In this document: piece by piece, positions 22,228-33,546 of the stretch
How positions within the stretch are numbered: position 1 is the stretch's first letter
How the letters are laid out: each line of letters starts with the position of its first letter
Source of the DNA: Agrypnus murinus
Lineage: Eukaryota; Arthropoda; Insecta; Coleoptera; Elateridae
Assembly (NCBI GenBank): GCA_929113105.1
Contig: OV816025.1
Span: forward strand, 216,439,994-216,503,993
Reading direction: 5' to 3'
DNA length: 64,000 nucleotides
The notes under the pieces: generated by a model
Database searches by the model: none
Seen by the model: the letters and a program-made list of their open reading frames with translations, nothing else
What the model was told of the DNA's origin: nothing
Position numbers and translations under genes: made by a program

Positions 22228-23885
22228 TTACAGCCATTAATTATAAAACAGACATAGAAAATCTAAGCACTATTTACCATAATTTATTTTAAATATGGTA
22301 TTTTTTGTCATTTAAAAAATTAAATAACAATTAAATACAAAATATTTAATTATATTAAAAAATCTGATTTTTTACTATTCTTAAAAAAAAAGAATAGTAA
22401 TAAAGTCTTTTTAAATACAATGTTTTTCACTTATTTTCTTTTTCTTTTCCCTATATTTTTAATATTATTCTCTTTAAAATTTTTTTAAATTTTTACTACT
22501 AACTGTTTGGTTAAACGCGAAACATTAGAAATTATAAAAATTAGATATAATAAAATATTTATAATGACGTTTATAGACATGCGCTTTTACTATTCCATTT
22601 TTATCAATTGACAGAATTAAAGAAAAATTGGTTTTTCTAATAAGAATCATATATAAGAGAAATTATAAAATTATTTTAAACAATCATTCAAACAATTTTA
22701 CAAAATGAAATAACAAAAATCAAGTGGTGTGCTTAATTCCACCACAAACTGAGAAAAAACAATTTTAAAATATCACAATCCTATAACAACAAAAAATGTA
22801 AATAAAAAAAAAGAAATTTCTCTCACTTTCCTATTAATATAATAAAAAAAATACATGTTAACAAAAAATTTATTGTTGCAGTTTTAAATATATTATTTAT
22901 CAACTGATTTATTTAATATTATCGACCGATGATTATATTAAAAAACTAATTGAAAAGTTTTAATTTATTTAACAATAAAAACGACTCATTAAAAAATTTT
23001 ACTACATCATCATTAACTCATTAACAAAAAACCACGTCGTTATTAAAATTTTAAACAAAATTATATAACAATTAATTAATTGTTAGTTAAAATTATTAAT
23101 TGTGATTGTCATTACAATTAACAATTGATTTTCATTATGATGACAATTAACATGATATTTATTAAAAAGACAGAATATTACTATATAATAATGCATCCCT
23201 TAAGAAATCAGATGTTTTTTAATTTCTAATTACAGCTGGGACATTACGTTTTCAGGCAACAAGCAATACATTTTGCTATTTCTTATTAAAAGTATTTTAC
23301 GATTTATATTTTTATAGAGATTGTGCAAATAATAAATTTTTAATAGTTTACAAAGTTTATTTGTGCACCCAATATTACAATACATGCATAAAAATATTTC
23401 AATTACTCTTTATTTATTAGGGTTTGTTTTTAAGTCTGGGACAAGATTGAAATGTCATCTGCTGTTATTGCAAAATACTAGAATGACCTTTATAGTTTTT
23501 TTATTTAAATTTAAACTTTCATAAATAGTAATTAGGTAACAATTTTAATTGTGATATTTAATTGCAATTGACATATTAATTGAAACTAAGTTTAATTGCA
23601 ATTAAATTTAATTGCAGTCTTCAATTAAGAGCTTAATTACAATTAAATATAATTGCAATTGAAATGTCACAATTAAATCTTCAATCAACTGATTAATTGA
23701 TTAAAAATTTAATTGATTGATGCCCAACACTGATTTATGCTATACAACTTATGGATCTGTTATGCTAGAACCAGTAATCATCTTTAGTCAATAGTAGTAT
23801 TACATTGTAGTGCTACTACTGTTGATTTTTTGCTTTGCATTTGCATTTGTTTCTATAAGATGTGATATATTTTTTTTCTTTTCAG

Positions 23886-25270
23886 TAGAAACGGCATCTC
23901 AACAAAGAACAAGATCAGCAAGAACTCAAATGACACGGTCACAATTAAAGCAGTTTAAAAAACAATGCGAAACATACAAACATTTCAATGAATTGATTAA
24001 ACAAGCTATATATCGCTGGCAACATCAGCAGCAGCAACATCTTATTCTACAACAGCAACAACTACCTATTTTACAGAAGCAACTACCTACCTTACAGCAG
24101 CAACCATCTGTTCTACAGCAGCAACCACCTGTTGTACACCAGCAAATACCTGTTGTACAGCAGCAAATACCTGTTGTACAGCAGCAATTACCTGTTATAC
24201 AGCAGCAACCACCTGTTGTACAGCAACAATCACCGGTTTTACAGCAGCAACCACCTGTTTTACAACAGCAACCATCTGTTTTACAGCAGCGATCACCTGT
24301 TCTACAGCAACAGCAATCTAGCCAAATTATAAATCCACGGCATACTGTTCATCATCGACCTAATGCAGCTGTAACTTCTAGTGCTTCTGTGTATCTGCAA
24401 CCAAATTCCTTTACGCCTATGCAAAATTTACAACGACAACTTAATAATCTACCATTTGTTAGTACGGATAATAGTTCTGTAAGAGAAAGGTTACCAAGAA
24501 ATTTCACACAACAACAAACCAATGTCGATTTGAGTCAGCAGAATTCTTTACAGTTTCTATCTTGCAATATTCAGAGATGTGTTAATACTACACAATCATT
24601 TGATTCCAATGATCCTACTTTAAATAAATTAACTAATGCAGTGCAGTCTTCATCACAAAGTGACAATGTTCCGGGATTCCACTTTTCATATCCAAATGAC
24701 AATTTTAAGGTTCGCCTTCCAAGAAGTATACCTACAAATGCTACCACCACTATTGCTATTGCTGCTACCACCACTACTGCTACTGCTACTGCGGCTGCTA
24801 CCACTACTACTTTTACTACTGCTACCACTACTATTAGTACTGCTATCACTACTATTACTACTGCTATCACTACTGCTGCTACCACAGAGCCATCATCCAC
24901 TGTACCAACAGCATCACCATCCAATTTCTTATCTGAAGAAATGACTGACAATGACCACATTAACTCTGTTATTACTTCTGATGATACTCGGCAATTAGAA
25001 AGTAGGGATTCAGGTACCTGTTCAGATGCAACTACTGAGTTACTGCAAGAAGAGTTACCTGAAAGCATTACTATAAAACCTGAAGATCAAGATGATGATG
25101 ATGATGTAATCGATGTTGAACAATGGTATCTAAACAAGCTACAATCAGAGATTATAGATGTTGATGCTTATGATGACGAAATTTTTGTAAAAACCGAACA
25201 TTTTATTTCCCTCAAGTCTGAAGAGGAGGATCTTCAGGATGAATCTTCAGCAGAATCGAATTTAGAATTG
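23886..25270 (+). CDS. Exon 6, Gln/Pro and Thr/Ala tracts, acidic SUMO-motif tail
   Basis: Acceptor TTTTTTTCTTTTCAG at 23885 joins in phase 1; donor TTG|GTAAGA at 25271 leaves phase 0. The exon is 1,385 nt (residues about 1965-2426). It opens with a basic helix-like segment (MTRSQLKQFKKQCETYKHFN), then a Gln/Pro tract of about ten QQQ-PPV units (24024-24330), a Ser/Asn/Gln-rich part, and a Thr/Ala/Ile run (24740-24890). The acidic end alternates IKPE (25072), VIDVE, IIDVD, VKTE and LKSE, i.e. three consensus SUMO-acceptor sites interleaved with two SUMO-interacting-like cores. Such tracts are common in transcription co-factors; no DNA-binding fold is visible. Confidence 0.92.
24024..24330 (+). 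repeat. CAG/CAA-rich coding repeat (Gln/Pro units)
   Basis: Imperfect 24-bp units encode QQQ followed by PPV, IPV, LPV or SPV and a hydrophobic residue. Glutamine uses both CAG and CAA, which slows expansion. The units read in register with exon 6. Confidence 0.9.
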
Positions 25271-25937
25271 GTAAGACATGAACATTTTTCTTTCATGATT
25301 TTGTTTTAACATTTTCTTTGTTGCAATATTGTATGATAGATTTATAATACATGTACACTTTATTATTTCTGGTAATAATAGTTTTGTAACCATATTAACG
25401 CATTTGTTGTCAGAGAATCAAATAAACACCCCTATTATTTCATTAGTAACTACACAGTGTTCCCTGTCATTAAGTTGTAGTGTTGTGACGATGTAAAACT
25501 TTTACTGTTGGGAAATCTAAAAATATACCATTATTATTTTATGCCATCTCCATCTAGGCCATTGAAAATTTCAAAACTATATATCTTCTTTATTAAACTT
25601 AATTAATATTCTTTTGAATGGCATATTATTAAAATTTGACATTGTCGTCCTTTTTGAACAATATTAATCTCAACTCCCGACGATGGTAAGTTTGGTTACA
25701 AGATGATGGCTAATTTTACACTATTTTCTATTTTCAGGCATTTTGACCTTAAAGATGACTTCTGCTGACAATATAGGCTTTTGACTAAATCATTTAGAGG
25801 CCTTCCAGCTCTTTAACTTTTTTAAATAGCTGATAGTTCCATTCATATTTCTAATTTTTGGGTATTCATTTTCATTTTTTGATAACATGAAAATTGCCGA
25901 TTACTTCTCCCAACATTTTGTGCCCAGGATTTTTATA
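25271..25937. other. Start of intron 6, nothing recognised
   Basis: A+T-rich intron sequence after the exon 6 donor. No repeat ends or coding signature were seen before the element starting at 25938. An acceptor-like TTTTCAG at 25732-25738 leads straight into an in-phase stop. Confidence 0.5.
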
Positions 25938-26533
25938 CAATGCAAGTGTAAAATCTGTAACTATTGGAATAAAACTTTTATCAAAAGTTTTTTTAAAGAA
26001 ATCCTTGAACACGTCAATTTTTGTTTAATAACAAATATTTTTTGCTGTAATTGTCACCTTAAGATTGCCTTTTGTTTTCATGTTGATGACACCTAGATTT
26101 TTCATAATGAATTTGGACAGAGCAAGAAATTTAACACCAAATATGCTGAAAAATCGTGACATATTTTCAAGCAATTACAGTCCAGATAATGATGAAGATG
26201 ATTGAAGAATTTGCAAATCCAAGAAAAGTCACATACAAATGAATACAAAAGAAACAAAAATAAACAAAAGAAATATATCATAATTAGGATCAGAAGTTCT
26301 GGAGAGATCATTCCAAAACCAGGAACAACAAAAAATTTTAAACAGTTCAACTCCAAAAAAAACTTGAATTAATAACAAACAGGTGCAGACACTATTAGCA
26401 TCAATCACAAATAGAGAAGAAAATGCCAGAAATTATTAATGAAACAAATAATAATAATTGATACTACTCATTCATTACTTGGCGAACCAGGTCCCAAATA
26501 AATAAATGAGGCAACGATATTAAACAAAGGCTA

Positions 26534-26686
26534 AACTTTTGGCCTTTAAATGTTCATCCTACTAATTCCAAGAAACAGTTTTGTACAGACTGGAACAGAG
26601 TGGCCAAAACTTTTGACAAAGTTGCTGTCCAATCTTTAATGGAAAATATAAGAAAAAAAGTTCGAGAACTAGCCATAAATGTTTAA
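26534..26686 (+). pseudogene. Short open remnant of unknown origin
   Basis: The frame reads FWPLNVHPTNSKKQFCTDWN, then RVAKTFDKVAVQSLMENIRK, before a stop. The residue use looks protein-like, but there is no start, no splice context and no family I recognise. It lies just upstream of the LINE relic and may be from the same or another transposon. Confidence 0.3.
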
Positions 26687-26779
26687 TTTTTTTAATTCAG
26701 TAGAATTGTGTTGCTTCTTGAAAGCATTAAGTTTTAATGTATACTTTCATAAAGAATAGAAATTAGTTAGCGGGTTTTG

Positions 26780-29640
26780 TTCTTGTATTTATATTATATG
26801 ATACAGTCTTTATATTATACTTATGAATCAAGAAAAAGAAATGTTCATAGTATGATACATTACATAACCTACAGAAATGAGATGGAAGCAATGATAGAAA
26901 AAGTAGAAATAAATAAACTTGCAGAATTGAACACAGACCACACTCTAATAATAGCATGTGTAACACTTAAAAAGCTAAAAATAGAAGAGAAACATATACC
27001 AGAAAATTAGAATAGAAAAACTAGGAGAAGAAGCGATAAATAAAGAAGTAAGAAGTAAATGGGATAAGAATAAGTAAATAATGACATTAGAAGAAAAATG
27101 GGACATCCCAAGCAGCATTTTTAGTCACCGCTACGTACCAGCAACCACCGGTGGAACTATGAAGTTTTTGCCGTTAGTCACAAGAACATAATGGCTACGG
27201 TATTGTTACGTGCCTGGAACCAAAATGGGGAACAATTCTCGGGTAGCAGATACGTTGCAGTAACCTCTCCAGAACTTGTCCAGCTACCTTTAGACTACGT
27301 AGCGGGAATGTGGCGGCGTAGTAATTTCTACTTTCGTGGAACTTCTTTTCTCTTTGACACATCGTGTCGCGTAGTTGCTCTCTCTTACTCTTGCAACTTA
27401 ACAAATATTCTTTCACTTTCTCTACTAATGCTAATGCTGCGGTCGTGTCACAAAATTAATTACTATTTTATTTGTAATACGTACATAATACATAAAGAGA
27501 TGAAATGTTTTGTTATTTTGTCAATCTAGCATACCAAAATTATAAACCATCGCAACTTTTCTGTTAAATGCGATGATGATAGATCGAAAAATAACGTGCC
27601 TTCTTTAAATATATTTTTTAATAAAAAATGTCTTGAATAGAATCTGACAAAAATACTTATAAATTGATAAACATGATAGAAACCATTTTATTTTATTCCT
27701 AAGGCACAATTTGGCATCGATTTGTTATCTTTGTTGAGATTTGCAGTAAAACACTTTTTAACAATTGCAATAAATTGCTAATTGATTAATAGCCTGCAAC
27801 ATTTTACAAGTAAATATGGAGTAGTTTTGAAAAAGTCACCTTAAAGTAGTATTAATTGTAAAATGTGTGTCTAAAGTTTGTGCCACTTTATAAACAGTAA
27901 TGGGAACTAAACAAATTCTACTTCTAGGCTGTTGTTGTTACCACGAAGTATAAAATAAGTTAAAAGATTCTGGAACTTTCAAGTAACTCTTACTATAAAA
28001 CGACATCAACGTTTACGTAGTCACTTTCTAGCTCCTAATGTCACTGCAAAATTCCCATTGGAACTTAACCTCAAATTTAAACGTCAATCGTAAACAAACA
28101 ACCAATATTTTTATACTGATTGCTACTTAATAGCAATTATTATTTAATTATGGCTTATTTTAAAGTTGTAGCGACGAAAGAAAAAAGTGGAATATATTTC
28201 ACCCTTGTTTACTACATGATGGTTTACCAGTGATCTCATCCGTATTTATTTCTATTTTGTATTGTAAACAGTTGATTTTGTTTCCACTGATTTCACCTAA
28301 CTGCTATTTTAATTTTCTATAAAAGGTGGACAAACATCTAAAATTCTTCTTTTTTTCTAATTGCATTTGCCTTTGACATTTTTATTAAAAACTTGCAAAA
28401 CTACTACCATTGCAAAAACACTATTAACCTCCAAATTCCAAACTAACCTACAGGAGATATGCCTCTTTAGAAGTTACTGTTACTTCATTGTAATTTTTTA
28501 ATAGTAACTGGAACTTTCTAGTAATTCTGATGCAAAATAAGTAGTGAAAATTACTTTCAAGTGATTCATCTGGGTAGCATAAACGTAAGTTTTACTTTAA
28601 ATACTACTGTAAGGTTCAGTTACTTTAAAGGTTAAGCAATGGTTTCAGACCGGTGGCAGGAACTCTCGGTGCTACTTTAAGTAGCTTCGGGCAAGTTACT
28701 GCTACAATCATAATATCACTTGAAGTTGCAACAACCATCATTAAAGTAATTATACTAAGTAGCAATACGGTTCCACATACTTTAAAAAGCTACTTAGAAG
28801 TAATGGAACTATATAGTTCTAATAAATAGTAGAAGTAACTACATAATTACTAAAATATTCCAAATTGAAGTAATTAAACCTATAAAGTCATAAATTTAGT
28901 TGTAGTCACGTAACAGCTACTCAATCAAAGTTCAGATCTCAGTTACCGCTACTTAGATGCTGCTTGGGATATTAGCTAAAACAGTAGTTGAATGAGCATG
29001 GAAAGTTTGTGGCATGAGTATCAATAAGACAAATAAGGAAGAGAAAACAAGATAATGGAATGAGAAAATAATACTAATGATCAAACAAACAAATAACAAA
29101 CGGTATAAGTAAAATAGACTTCAGATAACATGAAAGACAGAAAGGGAATACTTTGTGCCAACATAGAAGAAACTCCAGAAAGGTGGAGACTATATGACAA
29201 AGACAAATTTGAAAATAAAGATCTAGTGAGAAAAGAAAATAAACACCACAACACAGTAATGGAGAATGAGGTGCAAATAAATATAAATGAAGTAATACAA
29301 GCAGTAAAAGACATATGCCTAGGAAAAGCTAGTAGTCCAGATGGAGTCGCACTAGAAATGATTAAATAAAGAGGAGAAAAAATTTGACCAAACAGACAAA
29401 CAATAAGGCAATGAATCATAAAAAATAATAGATATAAAAAAATAATAAGAGAATGAATACAAATGCAGGATTATTTTTAATTTTTATAGACTTAAAAGCA
29501 GCCTTCAATATGGTAGAACGATTCACCAATATTCATATGTAAAGACAGACAATTAGAAACAACCTCGATATACTAATATTTACGAACTATATTAGGAACA
29601 GTGGAAGATCGGAAACAGTAATGGGAAATCAAATTAGGAA
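26780..29640 (+). pseudogene. LINE relic: endonuclease end, linker and RT fragment
   Basis: Order of pieces: LAELNTDHTLIIACVTLKKL (end of an apurinic-type endonuclease, 26919-26978), then, after the insertion at 27107-28968, VCGMSINKTNKEEKT (29009). Next is the pre-RT linker with ERWRLYDKDKFENKDL and VKDICLGKASSPDGVALEMI (29307-29366), then the RT block FIDLKAAFNMVER (29485-29523). The layout matches a non-LTR retrotransposon ORF2; stops and frame shifts are frequent. The first and last parts are missing. Confidence 0.75.
27107..28968. mobile_element. TIR element with CCCAAGCAGCA ends
   Basis: Ends CCCAAGCAGCATTTTTAGT and the inverted TTAGATGCTGCTTGGG interrupt the LINE relic. Flanks ACAT and ATAT suggest a 4-bp duplication with one change. 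The interior repeats AGTTAC/GTAACT and TGCTAC/GTAGC words many times, especially in the last 500 bp. A piece at 27170-27420 is G+C-richer, but I found no transposase. Superfamily unknown. Confidence 0.75.
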
Positions 29641-30040
29641 TAGAAGTACACTACTGTCAGAAAGTATGAATACACTATACTAGGTTGCACTGTAATAACA
29701 CACAAAGATTAAACAACACTGATTGAATTTTATTATGGCAAATGGAACAATGTGTTAATTTGTAATTTAACAATTCATTATTAGATACTACAAAGTTACA
29801 CTTTCGACTCATTAAAATGGCGACCATGTGATTTGATAACTGCTCTGCAAAATCTGGGCATGTGACAAAATTAATTTCTCCAAAAGATGGAATAAAAAAG
29901 TAGGTTAAAGCTTTGTTGCTTTATTTTGTTTTTTATTTTATTTTCTTAAGTTTCGAGCTATTTGATATTTATATTTTTTATTTTATTAAAAGCTCAACAT
30001 TTAAAAAACAAGATTATGGTTTTTCAGCATACATATTTGG

Positions 30041-30245
30041 TAGTGATGGAAACTTGGGTGTCGGTGGTCGTGATACTGCAAGTGTCACGACACTTGAGTG
30101 TCGAATAGCATTGCTCTTATTGACGCATGCATGATGTAAATGCGAAGTGCCCTTAAAGTATGATGAAGAGTCGACACTTCACATGGCAAATTGTTTTGAC
30201 TCTCAAGTGTTGCGATACTCGGGTAGTATCGAGATCCCATCACTA
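30041..30245. mobile_element. hAT MITE (TAGTGATGG ends)
   Basis: 205 bp with ends TAGTGATGGAAAC and the inverted GATCCCATCACTA, flanked by an exact 8-bp duplication ATATTTGG (30033-30040 and 30246-30253). It is inserted in the subterminal part of the old element ending at 30417. It contains several CAAGTGTC/GACACTTG words in both orientations. Confidence 0.9.
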
Positions 30246-30441
30246 ATATTTGGTCTTAAAATCTCATACTTCTACTTAAATAATATCGTTAACATCATAA
30301 CTAATTAATAATTACAGTAAAATAGGTCTTTTTTGAAAGTTGGCATGTTTGAGGATTTCTTTAAAAAACATTCCATAAAAGTTTTATTCCAACAGTTCAA
30401 AACTTTACATTGCACTGTCTATCAGTTGATAATACTCCCTA

Positions 30442-30568
30442 GGGCCAGTTATATAAAGCATAGTTAACCACTTAATAGCATTGATCATGCTATTAAGCAA
30501 TCTGATTGGGTAAAACTTAACAACGGGTTTCAAAGAACCAAGTTAACAATACTTTATGCAACCGACCC
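30442..30568. mobile_element. Small Harbinger-like MITE
   Basis: GGGCCAGTTATATAAAGCAT and, inverted, ATACTTTATGCAACCGACCC form the ends of a 127-bp hairpin. The flanks CTA and TTA fit a TWA target. A central palindrome CTTAATAGCATTGATC(ATG) lies at 30471-30497. Confidence 0.5.
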
Positions 30569-31105
30569 TTAGTCTTTTGTCTAATGACACAAACATTTTT
30601 CTATCTGTTATAGTTGTATGAATTCCTAAAAGTTTACCCCAACTCTCCGTTTATGGAACTTAGGAAATTCTTTTTTTTAGCTAAGATGATCCTTGGGTAA
30701 CATCATATACAGTTTTGCTACAAAGTGCTTTTGTCACTTTTTCTTTTTTTGTATTTTTGACATTGACCCTACTTCCCCGGAACAATGGTGGTACTTAATG
30801 AAATTCTTCTAACTATGGTTTTTTTACTGCAAAACGTTTGAAAACAAGAGCAATTCTAGTATGGAAGATGAAGTGTACTACTTTCGATTAATTCAAGCCA
30901 TGCTCTGCCCTTATTTTGACCATTGAAGTATAACAATCAAAACAATAAATTTGAAGTATAAAACTAAAAATGTAATAACATGAGAAATAGTTATAAAATA
31001 TTGTAATCATTAAAAAATTGCTGTTTTTGAAGAATGCCAAAATATACAAAACATTCAACTTTTAAATACAATTACTACATTAAATTCTGTTCTAATCAAT
31101 TACAG

Positions 31106-31162
31106 GATCCATTACCAAGAAATAGATCAGCGGACAGTGGCCATTTTAGCCCACCAACACAG
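31106..31162 (+). CDS. Exon 7, 19 residues
   Basis: Small phase-0 exon between acceptor TCTAATCAATTACAG (31105) and donor ACACAG|GTCAGT (31163). It encodes DPLPRNRSADSGHFSPPTQ. It is one of three successive short phase 0-0 exons (7, 8 and 9) that could each be skipped without changing the frame. Evidence is splice consensus, phase match and absence of stops; it is too short to classify. Confidence 0.75.
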
Positions 31163-31796
31163 GTCAGTTGAATAATTTATCAGTTGATAAATTTATCATT
31201 GATAAATCAGTTGATAAACTATTAGTGAGTGCAATGTAGTACTCATATCAGTTTATTTATTTTCACTGTTTTAGTCATCATTTTTTACTTTTTTTAAATT
31301 TCTTATATACTTGCTTTGCCCATTCATTGTCTATTATTATTTTTTTTATGACTATATAAACCATTGACTATATAACCATGCTGTGTATAGTTTGTTTTTA
31401 ACTCGCAATCGGGTACTATATAGGCTGAATTACAAAAAAACAAGATTAAATTACAAAAATAAGTGTATACTCTATTATTGTCAAATGCTAAAAATATATA
31501 CACAGTAACACTACATCTGTCTCCAGTTTTTATAATTCAGCCTGTATATTTTTGTATTCTTTATTAATTTATAGTTAAGTTGTCCGCTTGGTTTATGTAG
31601 CTTAGTGTATGTTTTACTTCTGTTTAATCTAATATAATTTGTTTTAATTTTTCTGAAATCAATATATTAATTTGTTAATATGTTAATCCAATTTAAAAAT
31701 TTTAGTGTTACTCATGATAATGTTTTTTTTGTAAAATCGCTCGATAAAGATTTAAATAAAAATGCACTTTTTGAGACTTAGATTTCTTAGTTCCAT

Positions 31797-32811
31797 TTAG
31801 ACTGTGAGCCAACAAGAAAAAAACACGTATGAAAGGCGCCACCACGAAACTCTTTGGGATGATAGCCAGTGTTATCTTATACAGGGAAGCGTAAGTATGG
31901 CAGCCTGTAGGTGTCGCCTTTGCATAGTGCAATTTTTTTAATGTGTCAAGAAAACTATACCTATATACTACCTATGTAGATATATATATACCTACTATAT
32001 ACTTGTTTTATATTGTTTATTAGTCAACCAAAGTACGTGGGACTTGTGCGCCATACCGAATGCGGCATTGCAAAATTGTCCACCATAGTGATGAGAACGT
32101 GTCATTTCTTGCATGTAACTTTGGACTTCGTGCACCAAGCTAATCTTTTGTGGAGTGCTACATTTTATTTTTTTATCACTGATTACGAACATCCCATACT
32201 GTCTCGGCGTCTCTAAGTACTTGCCATACTCATACAAAGATGTCATTCTTTTCACTGTGCATGTATCGAAGGCACCAACGTCAAAGATTTATTTTTAATT
32301 TAGATGACAAGTGTATGTAAGCCATGCCATGCCGATTTAATAATTAAATAAATTTTATATGCACTAGTGAAAAAAAATGACATCTTTGTATGAATATGTC
32401 GGATATTTAGAGGCGCTGAAACAGTATGGCATGTTCATAATCGGTGATAAAAAATAATATGTAGCACTCCACAAACAAATAGCTCGGTGTACAAAGTCCA
32501 AAATGACATGCAAAAAACGATATGTTTCTATCAATATGGCAGACAGTTTGCGACGCCGCATTTGTATGGCACATACATCCCACGTACTTTGGCTAACTCA
32601 TAAACAATATAAAACAAGAATAAAACTTGCTTATTCCCCAAGAGTATAGTTTTTTTGACACATTCAAAAATTTGTGCTGTGCAAACACAACACCTACAGG
32701 CCACCATACTTGCGTTTCCCTATATAACATAACACCGGCTATTCTATGGTCCCAAAGAGTTTCGTCGTGGTGCCTTTCATACGTGGTTTTTGTCGCTGAC
32801 TCCCGGTCTAA
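31797..32811. mobile_element. Foldback element ending 53 bp before exon 8
   Basis: Ends TTAGACTGTGAGCCAAC and, inverted, GCTGACTCCCGGTCTAA open two ~500-bp arms that pair along most of their length (for example CACGTATGAAAGGCGCCACC near 31824 with its inverse near 32775). Imperfect mirror open frames occur on both arms and are by-products of the palindrome. No transposase is recognised; the centre is near 32300. Confidence 0.75.
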
Positions 32812-32864
32812 TTGAGAGGAATAATGCAAATTATTCTAAGTTCTCCTGCACATATTACTTACAG

Positions 32865-32933
32865 AAATATCCACATATTACAAAAACAGTTAGCATGATC
32901 AAAATGAAATTTGGTATTCAGCAGCGGCAACTG
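32865..32933 (+). CDS. Exon 8, 23 residues
   Basis: Phase 0-0 exon of 69 nt between acceptor CATATTACTTACAG (32864) and donor CAACTG|GTAAGTG (32934). It encodes KYPHITKTVSMIKMKFGIQQ then RQL, a basic segment able to form a helix. It joins in frame to exons 7 and 9. Confidence 0.8.
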
Positions 32934-33546
32934 GTAAGTGTCTTATCAGGTTGGACAAACATCATTAAAGACGTACACACACTAAGTGCAGCATTTTCAT
33001 TTTTCATATTTTTCTGTAACCACTGCACTGTTACAATTTAAGTTTCATCATAAGCCTGATAATTGACATCATAGCTTTTATGAAAAATAAAAAATAAATT
33101 ATTACAAAAAACTTTTGTTCTTTGGTATCTAATAACAAGTCGTGGGGACAAACAATCCGGACAAATTTTGCTGATTTCTAATTTATGAAGTGAAGTGTCT
33201 AGAATCCTGTGAATATTTTCTTGTTTTTTTTTACTAAACTTGTATTTTATTTAACAGAAGTAACATTTGTGCTATAATTGCCAGTGCATACATAATTAAA
33301 AATTTAAACAAGTGTTAACTCCAGAAGATAATTGTCAAATGTTGTACTTTGCATGGAACTTTGAGAAACTCTTCTGCTGTGAGTTAGTTTTCTGAAATTG
33401 ACATTCTTGAAACAACATCTTATTATATTTGTTTTATGCTACAGAAAATTGACCTACTAGAAAAAAATTTGGAATAAAGGAAGTTTCTAAGATGCTGATT
33501 CTGTTGTATGAACATTTCGTCATTTGTTTATAAATTGCAGTTTATA

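Larger units (their letters stand above)
17993..22292 (+). pseudogene. Penelope-like polyprotein remnant
   Basis: Pieces in order: an N-terminal part (VQNILELGPNFNIYDPKEK, near 18090), then ADKTQKTVIINKNDYLYQK with a frame shift (18366-18425). The RT core follows with GLPKLHK and QPIVATYMSP (18600-18665), SLDI up to the first insertion, SLYTNIPIELAIETI after it, and the catalytic block SYNRYVDDILISADK near 19812. WYRKEIKTDRYLNFYSY follows the second insertion. A GIY-YIG endonuclease with NANYIGQTKQNL then leads to RINQHKNS (20875-20940). The C-terminus, interrupted by a Harbinger-type MITE, ends NYKTDIENLSTIYHNLF at 22292. Several frame shifts and stops make it non-functional. Confidence 0.85.
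17262..23060 (+). mobile_element. Penelope-like retroelement (RT plus GIY-YIG), decayed
   Basis: Starts with a terminal repeat at 17270-17405 (begins ATTTATTGTTGCAG) and ends with a direct copy at 22867-23000. The interior encodes remnants of a Penelope-type polyprotein (17993-22292). Three insertions interrupt it: 18812-19537, 19999-20368 and 21102-22227. The 3' tail region 22293-22860 is A+T-rich non-coding sequence that is mirrored in the inverted segment upstream. Confidence 0.85.
14851..23732. mobile_element. hAT-type MITE split by nested insertions
   Basis: Ends CAGTGTTGGGCAAAATTAAA and the inverted TTGATGCCCAACACTG are flanked by an exact 8-bp duplication ATTTATGC (14843-14850 and 23733-23740), the hAT hallmark. 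The original MITE is the AATTAAT-rich sequence at 14851-15025 and about 23060-23732. A Penelope-like element with its own passengers now separates the halves. The whole nest lies in intron 5. Confidence 0.88.
25938..30417. mobile_element. Old relative of the 41932-43869 Tc1/mariner-like element
   Basis: Left end CAATGCAAGTGTAAAATCTG and the inverted right end (CATTGCACTG at 30408-30417) are diverged versions of the 41932 element ends. Inverted similarity continues for over 100 bp, including GGAATAAAACTTTTA on both sides and a conserved ACCAAATATG/CCAAATAT block. Its interior holds a LINE relic, a 1.9-kb TIR element and an hAT MITE rather than a transposase. A TA precedes the left end. Confidence 0.65.

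Noticed and set aside
24571..25068. 165-codon minus-strand frame and a 102-codon plus-strand frame over exon 6
   Set aside because: They are shadows of the ACT/GCT repeat tract coding Thr/Ala; they read as Val/Ile and Leu runs.
27191..27529. 112-codon plus-strand frame and an overlapping 73-codon minus-strand frame
   Set aside because: They lie inside the CCCAAGCAGCA element, with no similarity I recognise and no splice context; treated as element sequence.
31995..32561. Two 65-86-codon minus-strand frames
   Set aside because: They lie on the two arms of the foldback element, mirror each other, and match no known protein.
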